Shown piece after piece: positions 24,780 through 36,219 of a DNA stretch of 64,000 bases. The stretch spans positions 620,001-684,000 of the forward strand of contig JAESUZ010004141.1 of the NCBI GenBank assembly GCA_017311185.1. Direction: 5' to 3'. Source of the DNA: Proteles cristata cristata (lineage: Eukaryota; Chordata; Mammalia; Carnivora; Hyaenidae). The notes below the pieces were generated by a model. It made no database searches. It was not told the DNA's origin and worked only from the letters and a program-made list of their open reading frames with translations. Every line of letters begins with the position of its first letter. The first letter of the stretch is position 1. Both the position numbers and the translations under genes were made by a program.

Positions 24780-26545
24780 TGGTCTGGTATGTAAGGAGCT
24801 TGGAAGTCATCACTCCATCCTAGCAAGTAAAAAGCTGAACAAACTAAAAATTCCACAGTGCTTCTTTCGTTCATTGTAGAAGTGAAGTCACAGGGCAGAC
24901 TGCTACCCTCAAAATTAGACAGACTGGTAAGTGCAGAGAATCCTGGCTTGCCAGAACAGAAGCCCACAAGCAGAAGCCTCTGCAGGAACCAGTCTGGGAT
25001 AGGAAAAACTGAATGATGAATTGCTAGAACCTCAGTGTGGACAAGTCTGGTAGTTAAAAAAAAAAAGTTAATGGGGCAAAAGGGATGCGAAGCACATTTT
25101 TCTAAGTCTGAGCTCCAGGAGCTCTGTCAGGTTCTCATAATGAAGATCAGGAAAAAAAAAGTCTCATTCTGCTAGTGGTGGAAGAGGAAAAAAGTAACCA
25201 ATTTGTAATATGCCAGCATATTCTGTTGTTCTTAACAAGGCCTGCCCTCAAGAAAAAAACTATTTTACAGAGCCTAACCTATTGAAATTTTATGGAACCT
25301 GACCAACCTGGGAGAAGAGAAATACCCAACTCTAGCCCACTGTAGCCAGGCTGTCCCTCCTGAGGGGGAGCTTGGGAGGGGGAACCAAGAAGCACGTATG
25401 AAAAGACTGAGACCTAATCATACAACTGTAGAACTTCTCTGTCCTCCATACCTCACCACCACACTACTAAAGGCTAGTTACCTCAGTTGCTTTACTGGGT
25501 AAGCAGAGTTCCCCACTATTTACCAGAGTTCCTTTTACCCAGTATGTCAAGTCCAGCTTTCAACAAAAAATTACAAGGCATACTGAAAGGCAAAAAAAAA
25601 AAAAAAAAATCATTTTAAGAGACCAGACTCAAGTATACAGAGATGTTAGAATTATCAAACTGGGAATTTAAAACTACTATGAAATACTAAGGACTGTAAT
25701 GAAAAATAGACAATTTGTAAGGAGAGATGAGTAATATAAGCAGAAAGATGGAAATTCTGAGAAAGAATAAAAGTTAGGACAGAGAAAAAAGAAAAACTAG
25801 AGTTCAAAGACATTGTAACAAAATCAAGAATGTCTTTGAACTCATTGGACTACATATGGGTAAGAAAAGACTCTGAGTTTGAAGATATAGCAGAAGAAAC
25901 TTAGAAAATGGAAAAGCAAAGAGAAAAAAGAGTGAAAAAAATGGAAGCAATATGTGAAAACTGTGGCAACTACAAAATACGTGTAATGGGGAAAGAGGGA
26001 GAATAAGGAACAGAAGCAATATTTGAAGCAATAATAACTGAGAATTTTGGGGCACCTGAGTGGCTCAGTCAGTAGGGCATCCATCTTTGGCTCAGGTCGT
26101 GATCTCACAGCTTGTGGGTTCAAGCCCTGCATTGGGCTCTGAGCTGATAGCTCAAAACCTGGAGCCTGCTTCGGATTCTGTGTTTCCCTCTCTCTCTGCC
26201 CCTCCCCTCCTCATTCTCCTTCTCTCTCTCAAGAAATAATTAAAAATTTTTAACAATATTAATGGAGAATTTTGCCCATATTAATATTAGACAACAAACT
26301 ACAGACCCTGGAAACTCATAGAACACCAAAATATTTTTGCATAAATACCAAAAATCCTATACCTGGGTATATCCTATTCAAACAGCATAAAATCAAAGAT
26401 AAAGAAAAAATCTTGAAAGAAGCCAAAACGAAACAAAACTTCTTTACCTATAAAGGAGCAAAGATAAGAATTATATCCAGCTTCTTTTCAGAAACCAAGC
26501 AAGAAGGGAGTAGAGTGAGATATTTAAGGTGTTGAGAGAAATTCA
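24780..26545 (+). mobile_element. Old L1 5' part and ORF1, split by a SINE
   Basis: The region 25540-26048 and 26263-26545 reads like ORF1 of an old L1M family in sense orientation (tccagctttcaacaaaaaat, gaattatcaaactgggaatt, then after the SINE aaaatcaaagataaagaaaa). In the right part the frame at 26272-26535 contains KIKDKEKILKEA, typical of L1 ORF1. The left part (24780-25540) is probably 5' UTR. A pure A18 run lies at 25592-25609. ORF1 is broken, ORF2 is absent, and the element is dead. Confidence 0.75.
26049..26262 (+). mobile_element. Can-SINE inserted in an L1 ORF1 relic
   Basis: The head is ggggcacctgagtggctcag, flanked by gagaatttt at 26040-26048 and 26265-26273. Old L1 ORF1-like sequence continues on both sides, so the SINE is younger. 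Confidence 0.93.
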
Positions 26546-27620
26546 TTTCTTCTGTTGCATCTGCTCTAATCTAGCTAAATAGATCAAGGTTAAATTAAAT
26601 CTGACCCTTCACCCACAACCCATTGAACCCTGATTCTAAAATTGCAGACTTGGGAGAATGGTTGAAACAGGAAGAAAGGAATAGATCCAGCTACCTTAGG
26701 GATGTGATAGGATTTAGTGATGGTACCCAGTGATGTTCTAAGGTAGAAGTACATCAGGGATAGGATTAAATGATCAGAGTAAGGCCAGAGTGAGTGTGAG
26801 ACTTCGAATCAATATTTAGAAATGGCACGGGACCACGACACCTATGGTTCTGTTTTTTCCTGAACTTTGGTGTTCCAAGTGCTGCTCTCTAACTTATTAG
26901 ACCACCATGAAGGGTCAGAACCTTGGAGAGTTCCAAACAGGGCAGGAGAAGCTTCAAAATTTAAATGGAACTACTGCACTGGCATAAAGTAGACAGGATG
27001 AAGGCTCTTACAATTGATGACACAAACTTCTTATTTGCTTTCTCTTAAAATCTCCAAGATTTAAAAGGTTGCCCTCTGTCTCCCTACAACCTCATGGAGT
27101 CTTGGTCGGGCTAGGGAATTCCAGTCGATCTTAGGAAACTGGCACAAAGCATCATAGTTGAAATAGGATTTTTGTTACATTCTGATGTCAGAGTGACATA
27201 CAGGTTCTTTTCAGACACTTGTGCCTTCTCCTAAGGATATAGCATTGCTTTTCTGTGTTATTTCCTGACCTAACATAAAATTGATTGAACTCTTCGGTGA
27301 GGTTGGGAAGGTAGATTTGCCTGAAAGTTGTTTTCTGGTAGGTACTTAATGTTTGTAACTGAAAGATAAACAAGATACGCTGTATGCTAGAGCTGGTTTA
27401 TAAAAGCTGAAGTCAGTTCAGGCTGTGCCAGCTGCAACACATTTTTGTAATATAAATTCATTCAGATTAGCCTCCTTTACTTTCAGTAATCTGGTTTGTT
27501 TTTGTTTGTTATTTGTTTTCAGGGCCCTAAAAAAAATCCAAACACTTTTATTTCCATGGTTATTCTCTTTCTTTTCAGTTTCAGGGCGTGTTCATGGTCT
27601 TTGCATCAGATTAATACTTT

Positions 27621-27698
27621 TTTAAGTAGGCTCCAACACAGGAACGTGAACTCAAAACCCTGAGATCAAGAGTTGCATGCTCTATCAACTGAGCCACC
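27621..27698 (-). mobile_element. Truncated older carnivore SINE fragment
   Basis: Only about 78 bp remain. It contains ccctgagatcaagagttgca and ends with aactgagccacc, matching the tRNA-like head of an older SINEC type in reverse. Confidence 0.75.
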
Positions 27699-28735
27699 GG
27701 TTTAAAAATCTTTTTTTGTCTTAACCAGTCCACATTTATGATACTATATTAGGCTAAAAATAGGAACTTGAATGTGAATTTCAGGAAACACAAAACTAGT
27801 AAATCCTGGGAATAATAACAGCAACAAAGGGCAGAAAATCATAGGAAAATGAAATTTCTTGCAGAGATTAGTCGTGACATAATTACATTCTAATTACACT
27901 ATTCTATTAGTGTTCCAAGATGTATTCATTATCCTTTTCTACTACCTGAGAACAGGAGAGTTAGAGCAAAGTTCCTGAATAGGGAACTGATTTGCAGTGC
28001 CAAAGACAAATATAGTCTCTAAAAGTGTGTGATAACAAAGGATTGTCCAGGATGGAGTTAGCATTCTAACCAATTTTGGAGACTAAAAGAAAGTTAGTTG
28101 TAGCATTAATAACAGTAATAAGTCTTGGTGAGAAAGATAACAGGATTGTACCAAAGGTTTGTGCCTCCTTCAGGAGGCATCCCTTGAAATACTTAACTAA
28201 TTTATTAATGGTTGGTTATCTTAGTAAAAGTGTGTTACATTTTTAAATGATGAGGTAGACCCAGTTTGTGGTTATGAACAGAGTGGACTGATTTAAACTT
28301 GTAATTCACACCACGTGAATTAAAACACTGATTTAAAGAAACTTTTCAGGTGGGCTGAGGAGAGGAGAGGATTTGTATCCTGAGTGTGAATTTGCAGCCA
28401 TGAAATTACAAGTAAAAACTAGAGAGTATGACAGAATAGAGGAGAGCCAGATGTCAAAGATGACTATGAGGGAAATACTGGTGCCATTAATAAGAATGAG
28501 GAAGTTACATAGGAAACTAGTAAGTAATGAGTTCCATTTGGAGCATGTTGAATCTGGAGGATTGGGAAATACTAGCTGGTTGGAAATTTTATACATTCAG
28601 CATGTACTTATCAAAACCTTGATGTGTCTTTTTAAACTTTTGATGAGATTGAGAGATGAACAGGTTTCTTTCCTGCTCCCCTAAGCCCAATAATGCGCTT
28701 ACAGTCCCAGATGGATTTTCTTAAGGAGATGTTTT

Positions 28736-28800
28736 AAAGCCAATTACATAAGATGTAATAATTGGCTTTTTTTTTTTAACCACCTCTGTATTACATCTTA
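28736..28800. repeat. Overlapping inverted repeats (competing hairpins)
   Basis: aaagccaatta (28736-28746) is the exact reverse complement of taattggcttt (28759-28769). The intervening taagatgtaata (28749-28760) is the exact reverse complement of tattacatctta (28789-28800). The arms overlap by two bases, so only one hairpin can form fully at a time. Confidence 0.85.
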
Positions 28801-29179
28801 CAGTAATCACACATTGATGGTTTCCAAGCTCAGAGTTTTTACTGCTGTTTAAAAAAAAAAAATAATTCTCCCTGTGAATGTACTTGAAAATAGTGCACTG
28901 CATGATTTCAATGAGTAAATTGTATACTGTACTAATTATATCTCACTAACGCTATTTAAAAATTACTCTTCGCTGCACACATTTCCAAGTAGATGTGAAG
29001 ATTACTAGGGAAAGACCATAGGTCTATATCAGTGCTAGAACTTATGACATACAAATGAATTACATTGCATCTAAGGAAAAGAGAGAATGGATACCGCTTA
29101 ATTTTTAGAAAGAAGTGTCAATCTAGTTTTTAGAATATAGAAAAAAAACATAGGTATTTTTTCTTTAGTCAGCAAACAT

Positions 29180-30450
29180 TGAGCACTTGTCCACTGAGCC
29201 AGAATAGCCAGGAAATGCTTCTTTAAGGAGCTGAGTCTTGAGGAATGAGTAGGACTTGGTATAGTGAGGAGGGTGGAGATACCCAGAGGGAACAGCCTGC
29301 ATGGCCTGTGTGGGGAATGACCCTCAGTTTGGAATTAACTAAAGTGAGACACAGGGTCGTAGGCAGGTTAAGAGAGAGAAAGATTCTTCCATGTAAATAC
29401 ATGAAGATTCATCATATTGTTTCACAGCTTTATAGTATTCAGTAGTAGGATTTTATACCATAAATTATTTAACTATTCCTCTATTAATGGATATTTTGGT
29501 TTTTACTTGGTTTAGTCTATTTCAAATAATGTTGCATTGAACATACTTGTACCTGTGTCCTCACAAACTGTCAGTGTAATTCTGCATCAAAGGCTAGGCC
29601 TTGATTTAAATAGGATTGACAAATTTGAGTATCTTAGGTGTGAGCTATGCCCAGTCATATTTCATTTATATTGTATAGTGTTTGAGTCCACTATTTTGAT
29701 TACATCAAAGGCACCTTCAGTTTCAGTTCTTGTAGGGCCTTATTTGGTCATGGGAAGGAGTCTGAATGATCTGGGAAGCCATTGGTGGATTCTGGGCAGA
29801 GGACCGACAGGACATATAAAAAGGTTTTTGAATATCCTTCTGGCTGCCGTGTTAAGAACAGATGATAAGGAGGCAAGGATAGAAGTAGGAAAACCAGGTC
29901 TGAAGCTATTGTATAGCTCAGGCAGGGGGAAGTGGTGGCTTGGACTAGAAGGGGGGATGATGGAGGGGTCCTAGACATACACTGAAGTTTGAGTCGACAA
30001 GATTTGCTGATAGGTTAGAGGTGGAGAGTCTTAGGATTAACTAAGATCAGAGTGGCCTTTTCCTGAGTTGAGAGGATTGGGGAAGGTTCAGGCTTAGGAG
30101 AGATGATCGAGAATTCTGTGCTGGTTATGTTAAGTTTGAAATGTATATTAGAGGGGCGCCTGGGTGGCTCAGTCAGTTAAGCATCCGACTTCAACTCAGA
30201 TCATCATCTCACGGTTCATGGGTTCCAGCCCCGGGTCGGGCTCTGTGCTGACAGCCCAGAGCCTGGAGCCTGTTTCAGATTCTCCCTCTCTCTCTGACCT
30301 TCCCCTGCTCACGCTGTCTCTCTCTCTCAGAAATAAATAAAACATTAAAAAATAATAAAATAAAATAAAATAAATGTATATTAGATATCCATGTGGAGGT
30401 GGTGAGTATGCAGATGAGCCTAGAGATCAAGGTGTCTAATATTTTATGAA
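29180..30450 (-). mobile_element. L2 LINE fragments, interrupted by a SINE
   Basis: 29180-29310 and especially 29740-30138 plus 30386-30450 resemble reversed L2 coding sequence (tctggctgccgtgttaagaa, caagatttgctgataggtta, agatatccatgtggaggtgg). The piece between about 29430 and 29620 looks like a separate L1-derived fragment. Boundaries are approximate. Confidence 0.6.
30153..30371 (+). mobile_element. Can-SINE with 14 bp target duplication
   Basis: The head is ggggcgcctgggtggctcag. The tail is extended by an (aaaat)n run. The identical duplication aaatgtatattaga lies at 30139-30152 and 30372-30385. It interrupts an L2 minus-strand block. Confidence 0.95.
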
Positions 30451-30454
30451 TGAA

Positions 30455-31840
30455 TGATTGAAAGGTAAATCAGGAAGGAAGTTCAGAAAACAAAAGTTTG
30501 AAAGAGAACGGAATTACAGTTAACACAGTTAATTACAGTTAACTCCTTTATAATGACTCACATACATGGTCCTTTTTTCTCCGCTTCCAGGTAGGTCTCA
30601 TATGGACTGGAATAGAAGTAACCTGGTAAGAGTTTGGAGAGATGAGGGGAAGTACATTTGTATATGTTTATCTGTTCCTCTCAGAGCCTGACTGACACTC
30701 CTCAGAAAGTGGTTGATCTTAAAACTTCTGCATCGAGATATTCTAGCTTTCTGGAATTGCTGTGTTTCATCAGAATGGTTAAAAGAAAACCTTTTCATGT
30801 TGACTTCCATATAAAATTAGAAATGTTTTCTAATTTTACATAACTTTCATAGCACATACATATGTGTTTTTCATAACACATACAAAACTTTCTTAGACCA
30901 CAAAGTACATTTCCAAATCCTTCTCCACACTGTCAATTCCCAAAATGTCTTTTCTACCTTTTGTCTGTGTGTTACGGGGATGCCCATATTTGATAGAGCC
31001 TCATTCCATTCATGGCTCAAACTGCAGCCTGATTATAGTAGTTTAAAATGCTGTGAATTAAGTCTGTCATTTATCCACATGATGAAATTTTCTTTAGGAA
31101 ACATAAAGCCAGAAACTCCCTGCATGTGAGTGATAAATTCATGCTGGCACTTACTGCTTAATTCTGTTGATTTCCTAAGGATTAAATCCAAAGGCATTGA
31201 CAGATCTCACTGGATCTTTCCAATTTGTTTGGTTAACAGACATCCTTATTTATAAAGAAGCTTAGTAGTCCACAAATATTTGAGTAGGACATAAGGTATT
31301 CTTTTTGAACTGGTGGTAGGCTAGAGCCTGACGGACTTTAAATTAAAAATAGGGCCAGCTCGGAATTTCCCCAAGACTAAGTTTATCTCATCTGGGAGTT
31401 CCACCATTCTAGAAGGTATATGTTAAACTCCAATAGAATATTCTTTGTGCCTAGGATGTTTAATAAACCTTAGAGCAGCACTTTTTTAAGGGCACAGATT
31501 TATAAGGAATCTATTTTTTGTTAGCATTCTTATACTAATTGGCTAAGTAGAGGCCAGATTTAGCATTTCTTAAATGCCTAGAAAGAAAAGGTTTACCTTT
31601 TTTTTTTTTTCTTCTGCTCAAAGAGGAAGGAAACCTATAGACAACAAACAACACCTATGAGGGATGCAAGGACTTTTAACATCTTTCAAGTCATAGAGCC
31701 GTGTTCTGCCTTTGGTAGATGTGGAACTTTGAGATAAGGATGCAGATACTTTATAAACTCTGTAGATGAGACCGCTAGTAGTTCAAACTCTGGCTTTAAT
31801 GAAATCTAGAGATTAGTGAGAAATGTGCCAAACTGTATCT
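30455..31840. other. Intron, nothing recognised
   Basis: No exon or confident repeat. Confidence 0.55.
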
Positions 31841-31856
31841 TAGAGTGTTTCATTTT

Positions 31857-32048
31857 TTATTTTTACTTTTTAAAACTTATTTTGAGAGAGAGAGAGAGAG
31901 AGATAAAGCAAGAAAGAGAGAATTTCAAGCAGGCTCTGTGCTGTGAGTGCTGAGCAAGACACTGGGCTCAATTTCACAGACCATAGATCATGACCTGAGC
32001 CAAAATTAGGAGTTGGATGCTTAACTGACTTAGCCACCCAGATGCCCC
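31857..32048 (-). mobile_element. Can-SINE, minus strand, with (GA)n tract
   Basis: A gagagaga run is followed by a SINE body ending tagccacccagatgcccc. The target duplication is tagagtgtttcatttt / tagaatgttttatttt (31841-31856, 32049-32064), with two mismatches. Confidence 0.93.
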
Positions 32049-32064
32049 TAGAATGTTTTATTTT

Positions 32065-32835
32065 AAACACGTTATGTGTCAGCAGTACGTGATGATAATG
32101 TGTTTGGTGTTCCTAAGAGTAATAATTTGAAAAACCCTTTCTAATCTTTTACCTCCTAACCACACCCGTAACGCAAGACTGTAGCCACTTAAACCACCTG
32201 GAGACATCACTGAATGTAAGAGTTGAATCTGCAAACCCAGCCCTATGAAGTCATGTCCTTTGTCGAGTATCAGTCTTTCAATGGCCACAAGAAGGAAACT
32301 TTGCTCAAGACTATACCTGTTCTGTGACTCAGGTTTATCACCACTGTGTTCTTAGCACTAGCACGTTTCACGAGCAGTGAAACAGGTGTTTGTGTGTGTT
32401 ATTAAAAAATGTTAATTTATTAATTAGGTACATGCTTAGAGTCCTCATTGTCCATTCTTGCGCTTAATTACAATTTTGCTGTTCCGAGTACTCTTGTTTT
32501 GGCACAATACTACTAGCGTTATGGAGTGTCAGATATTGTTTTCTAAAACTATCAGAGAAATCCAGGCCCTCCTGCCTATGTCCGGTCCTTGAATACTGCC
32601 CAAATAGAACCATTTACCTTTGATCTTTCCTGTGGGCTTCCTGGATCTGTCTGTTTTCTTCTGGTTTCTGGCAGTCATTCCCTACCTGGGATTCTGCGCT
32701 CTCTGCCTTGCTGCTATATGAGTAACGGTTTCAGAGTCGCCACTCCAGTACATCTAACTTCTGTCCAGTCCTAAAGTAAGTGCCCTAGGGAATTTTGTGC
32801 CAGAAATTACAGGGGAAGAGATGAGTCAAAAATAA
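32065..32835. other. Intron, nothing recognised
   Basis: No exon or confident repeat. Confidence 0.55.
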
Positions 32836-32839
32836 GCCA

Positions 32840-32930
32840 AGGGGGAACGGTACACTTAAAAATGGTTAAGATGGTAAATTTTATGTTATGTGTATTTTAC
32901 CTCAAAAAAATTTTTTAATAAACCAAGGGG
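32840..32930 (+). mobile_element. Old L1M 3' tail
   Basis: ggtacacttaaaaatggtta followed by atggtaaattttatgttatg and an A/T-rich tail is typical of old L1 3' termini. Confidence 0.7.
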
Positions 32931-33034
32931 AAAATTGAAGTAACATCCAGTAATATCCATTGATATATTAATACTGAATTAAAAAGCAACCCTAGAAGTT
33001 ATTTTAAGTATGTCAAGTTATATTAGGTATATTT

Positions 33035-33105
33035 AGAAACTGAAGCCTAGAAAGATTAAGCGATTTGCGTAAGAGCTGAGAATAGAGCCCAGCATTTTCA
33101 GTGTT
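33035..33105 (-). mobile_element. MIR core fragment
   Basis: gaaactgaagcctagaaaga and aagcgatttgcgtaagagct match the MIR core in reverse. Confidence 0.6.
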
Positions 33106-33654
33106 AGGCTGCGTCTTTTTGGAGTTATCTTCTTTAATTACTCCCTTGACTTAGGAGTTAGCCATAATTAACGCCCGTGTCTCTTTTATCTTCCATGGAA
33201 CTGAACTGTGGTTTGTTCTTCAGAACCATGTCCAACCAGTTGTCCCCCTTTCACAGTGGTGAACCTTGAAATTGGAGGCAGTGGGTAAGTTTAGGTGCTA
33301 ATAATGGGTACACTGTGATCAAGTGACCTCCTTCTCAAAAAAAACCAGACTAGCCTTTTTACAGTATCTTACATAATAGAGGCAGTAACTAATATAGTTT
33401 ACATGAGCAGTTACCAACCAGTTCTTCAGGGCCAATACTAAAGGTGTCATCCAGATGTATAAAAAAATAATAATATAAGTGTTTAATGAAGAATGCAAAA
33501 TATCACATAAATTGGCAAAAGCATTCAAAAGATTTCTTTGTGGAAGTGTGCTTCATTTTATAGCTGAGCAAACCTCTCTTCTAATACTGGAAATTTTATC
33601 ATTCATATTGCTGCTCCACAATTTGGTGATCTACATCAACAAGTATTTTTTTAT

Positions 33655-33726
33655 TTTAAGTAAACTTCACACCACACTTGGGCTCACGAGTCACATGCTC
33701 TACTGACTGAGCCAGCCCGGCACCCC
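33655..33726 (-). mobile_element. Short older SINE fragment with target duplication
   Basis: About 70 bp, tRNA-like head only in reverse, ending tgagccagcccggcacccc. An approximate 18 bp repeat caacaagtattttttt / caacaaatattttttt flanks it, so this short form may be the full inserted copy. Confidence 0.75.
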
Positions 33727-33744
33727 AACAAATATTTTTTTTAT

Positions 33745-34395
33745 CTGCGGGTCAGCTGGGGTGGCTCTGTTTCAGACTGTAGGTTGAGTTCAAGTCGGCT
33801 CCATGTGTGTCTCATTTTGGGGCACGCTCTTGTCAGGGGAGATGATAGGGACACAAGAGATCAAGTCACACTATACCCCATGAGCAAGACCAAAAGCAGC
33901 AGGGCAGGGGTGTACCTCAGCTGTACTGCTGGGAGGCATTGCAGAGCCACAGCAGAGGGTGTAGATACTTAATCTTCTTGCGGGGATGGAGTGAAGGAAT
34001 GGAAACAAAAATCTACTACAGAAACATTTCAACTTTGTAATGTCAGTTTGTTACTGAATTAACTATCCTCTTTGATTTCTGTATAGTGGAACAGACAGCT
34101 GGGGTCTTATTTTTTTCTTTTTTTCCAACTAACCCTTCCCTTTCACTGTTACTCTTTCTCCCCTATGACAAATGACTTCACAATATCAGTATTACTTGGT
34201 GGGAACCCCAGAAACAGCAGTCAAGCCACTGGCTAGTAAACTAATGGGGTTTTCTGAACTTGCTTACGCAGGAAACTTGATTTGCTCTTTAACTTAATTG
34301 CAAGAACTTCATTGACATAATCATTCTTACTTTGTACAGCTTAATCTACATTCTTGAGTTCTATCTATGCCCATTTCTTTTTTTTTAACCTCTTG
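33745..34395. other. Intron, possible unidentified old repeat
   Basis: The left part (33745-33980) feels repeat-like (gctccatgtgtgtctcattt, acctcagctgtactgctggg), but I cannot name the family. The rest is anonymous. Confidence 0.4.
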
Positions 34396-34397
34396 CC

Positions 34398-34680
34398 TTT
34401 TTTTTTTTTTTTTTGTAATTGTTTGAGTATAGTTGACATACAATGTTACATTAGTTTCAGGTGTGCCACAGTGATTCAACATCTCTATATTATGCTCATA
34501 CAAGTGTAGCTACCATCTGTCACCAGGCAATGCTGTTACAATATCATTGAGTATATTCTCTATGCTGTACCTCTTATTCCTCTGACTTACTCATTCCACA
34601 CCAGAAGCCTCTATCTCACACTCCCTTTCACCCATTTTACCTATCTCCCCACCTCCCTCTCCATCTGTGCCCATTTCTGA
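34398..34680 (-). mobile_element. L1 3' end
   Basis: A T17 run (the A tail in reverse) is followed by gtttgagtatagttgacata and the same 3'-end sequence seen at 12380 and 44105 (tgttacattagtttcaggtg). Confidence 0.8.
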
Positions 34681-34689
34681 ATTAACCAA

Positions 34690-35750
34690 TTCAGCCTGGC
34701 TTCATTGTTCTCCACTGTCATTCTCCTGAAGAAATTAATGAAACGAGAAATATATCTGCTGTTTGATTTATGAATGAATGATGACAATGTCTTAATTCTC
34801 AAAAATTTGCTAAAAATATTTCTTTAGAGGACATCTATCTGTAAATCAAAATATTGAAATTAACAGATACCCTTTCTTCATCAGCAGCATCTTATTCTCC
34901 AAATTTGGCATTTCATTCCTAATTCCTAAAAATTACATGGTTTTGTAAATGATGACACGTTCTTTGAACTGTATTTCTTTCCTTCTTAAGAAATAATTAT
35001 GTATCGAAGTAGCTATCTGGATGTATTTATCTGTGTAAAAAATGTGTTAGAAGTGTGACCAGATTGCATTTATAAATATTATTATAACACTACCATAATT
35101 GAGTAAATAGCACACAACATCAGTAGTTCAGCTTAGAATGACTCATTTATCAGTCCAGTCATTTTCATTACTCAGAAATAATTCACAACAGACTTTGAGG
35201 TCTTGTAGAGATGATAAAAATAGGTGGATTGAAAATACCTGTTTAGGGAATTGTCTGGAATGTTGAATACCATCAGATGACATCATCACCTGGTAGTAGT
35301 AAATATGACTCTGGGCACTTTTCTGCGCTATTCAGTTGACATAATTTTTTAAATTACTGCCTAAAAAACCGTTCTAGGACAGTAAATGAAATGTTACTGC
35401 ATACATTGAAAGCAGTAAGAAAACCCAGCTATCATTCTGAAATTATATTAACAAGAGTTTGTGTTTCAGACAGTGTCTCATCTCATGTCTGTAAGCCAGT
35501 ATTGCCTCATGACATCTTTCTATTCTTGTCTTGAAGGGCTGATTAAAGTTTTTTATTATTTAACCAAATTTTCTTACATGTATTATGAATTTGTACTAGG
35601 GACTGAGTTTTCTTGTGGCCTGCATATCAGCTATCAATCAAGACCATTCTCATAGCAGTGCTTAAATTTTTTGTTTAAATTTTTGCTTAACGGAACTTAG
35701 TTTATGAACATAGGGTTCACAGTTTCAGATTATTTTTGAGTACTTTTAAA
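34690..35750. other. AT-rich intron, nothing recognised
   Basis: No exon or confident repeat. Confidence 0.6.
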
Positions 35751-35754
35751 ATGT

Positions 35755-36215
35755 AAATTAGATCGGGTCTCTCACCTACTTAAAACCATTCAGTGGTTTA
35801 CCAGTATTTTAAAATACAGACTCTGGCTCCTTAGGCTTCTAAATTCTTGCAGAGCCTGACTTCCACTTCTTCATTTCCACCATTGGCTTTCCCATCTTCC
35901 TCGTTCTTATGCTTTTTGCCTCATGGGTGGCCTCTTGGCTTCATGGGTGTGCTATAGCTGTTCCTCAAATGTTCTTCTCCCCAGTTGAAATAATACCTTC
36001 TCATAAAAGCCTCTCCAGAGGCCTCCCCCAGATACTTTCCAGCTCATCATCCTATTTCCCTAGCATGTATTATACTGTGTAATTATAATTTTTATGTGTC
36101 TATTTATTTATTGTTTCTTCCCCCCAAACAGAAGTTTCATGAGGGCAAAGGGTTGAGCATAGTGGCTGATGCAAAGAAGTCACTCAAGTCCTTGTTGAAT
36201 GAATACATAAAAAGA
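35755..36215 (+). mobile_element. L2 LINE 3' part
   Basis: Sense L2: ttaaaaccattcagtggttt, gttcctcaaatgttcttctc, ctccagaggcctccccc, and the 3' end cagaagtttcatgagggcaa through ttgttgaatgaat. Confidence 0.8.
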
Positions 36216-36219
36216 TGTC

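Larger units (their letters stand above)
26550..29175. other. Intron, mostly unassigned
   Basis: Apart from the SINE fragment at 27621, no exon or confident repeat is recognised. It holds the inverted-repeat cluster at 28736-28800. Confidence 0.55.

Noticed and set aside
26272..26535. 87-codon frame with KIKDKEKILKEA
   Set aside because: It is a degenerate L1 ORF1 remnant.
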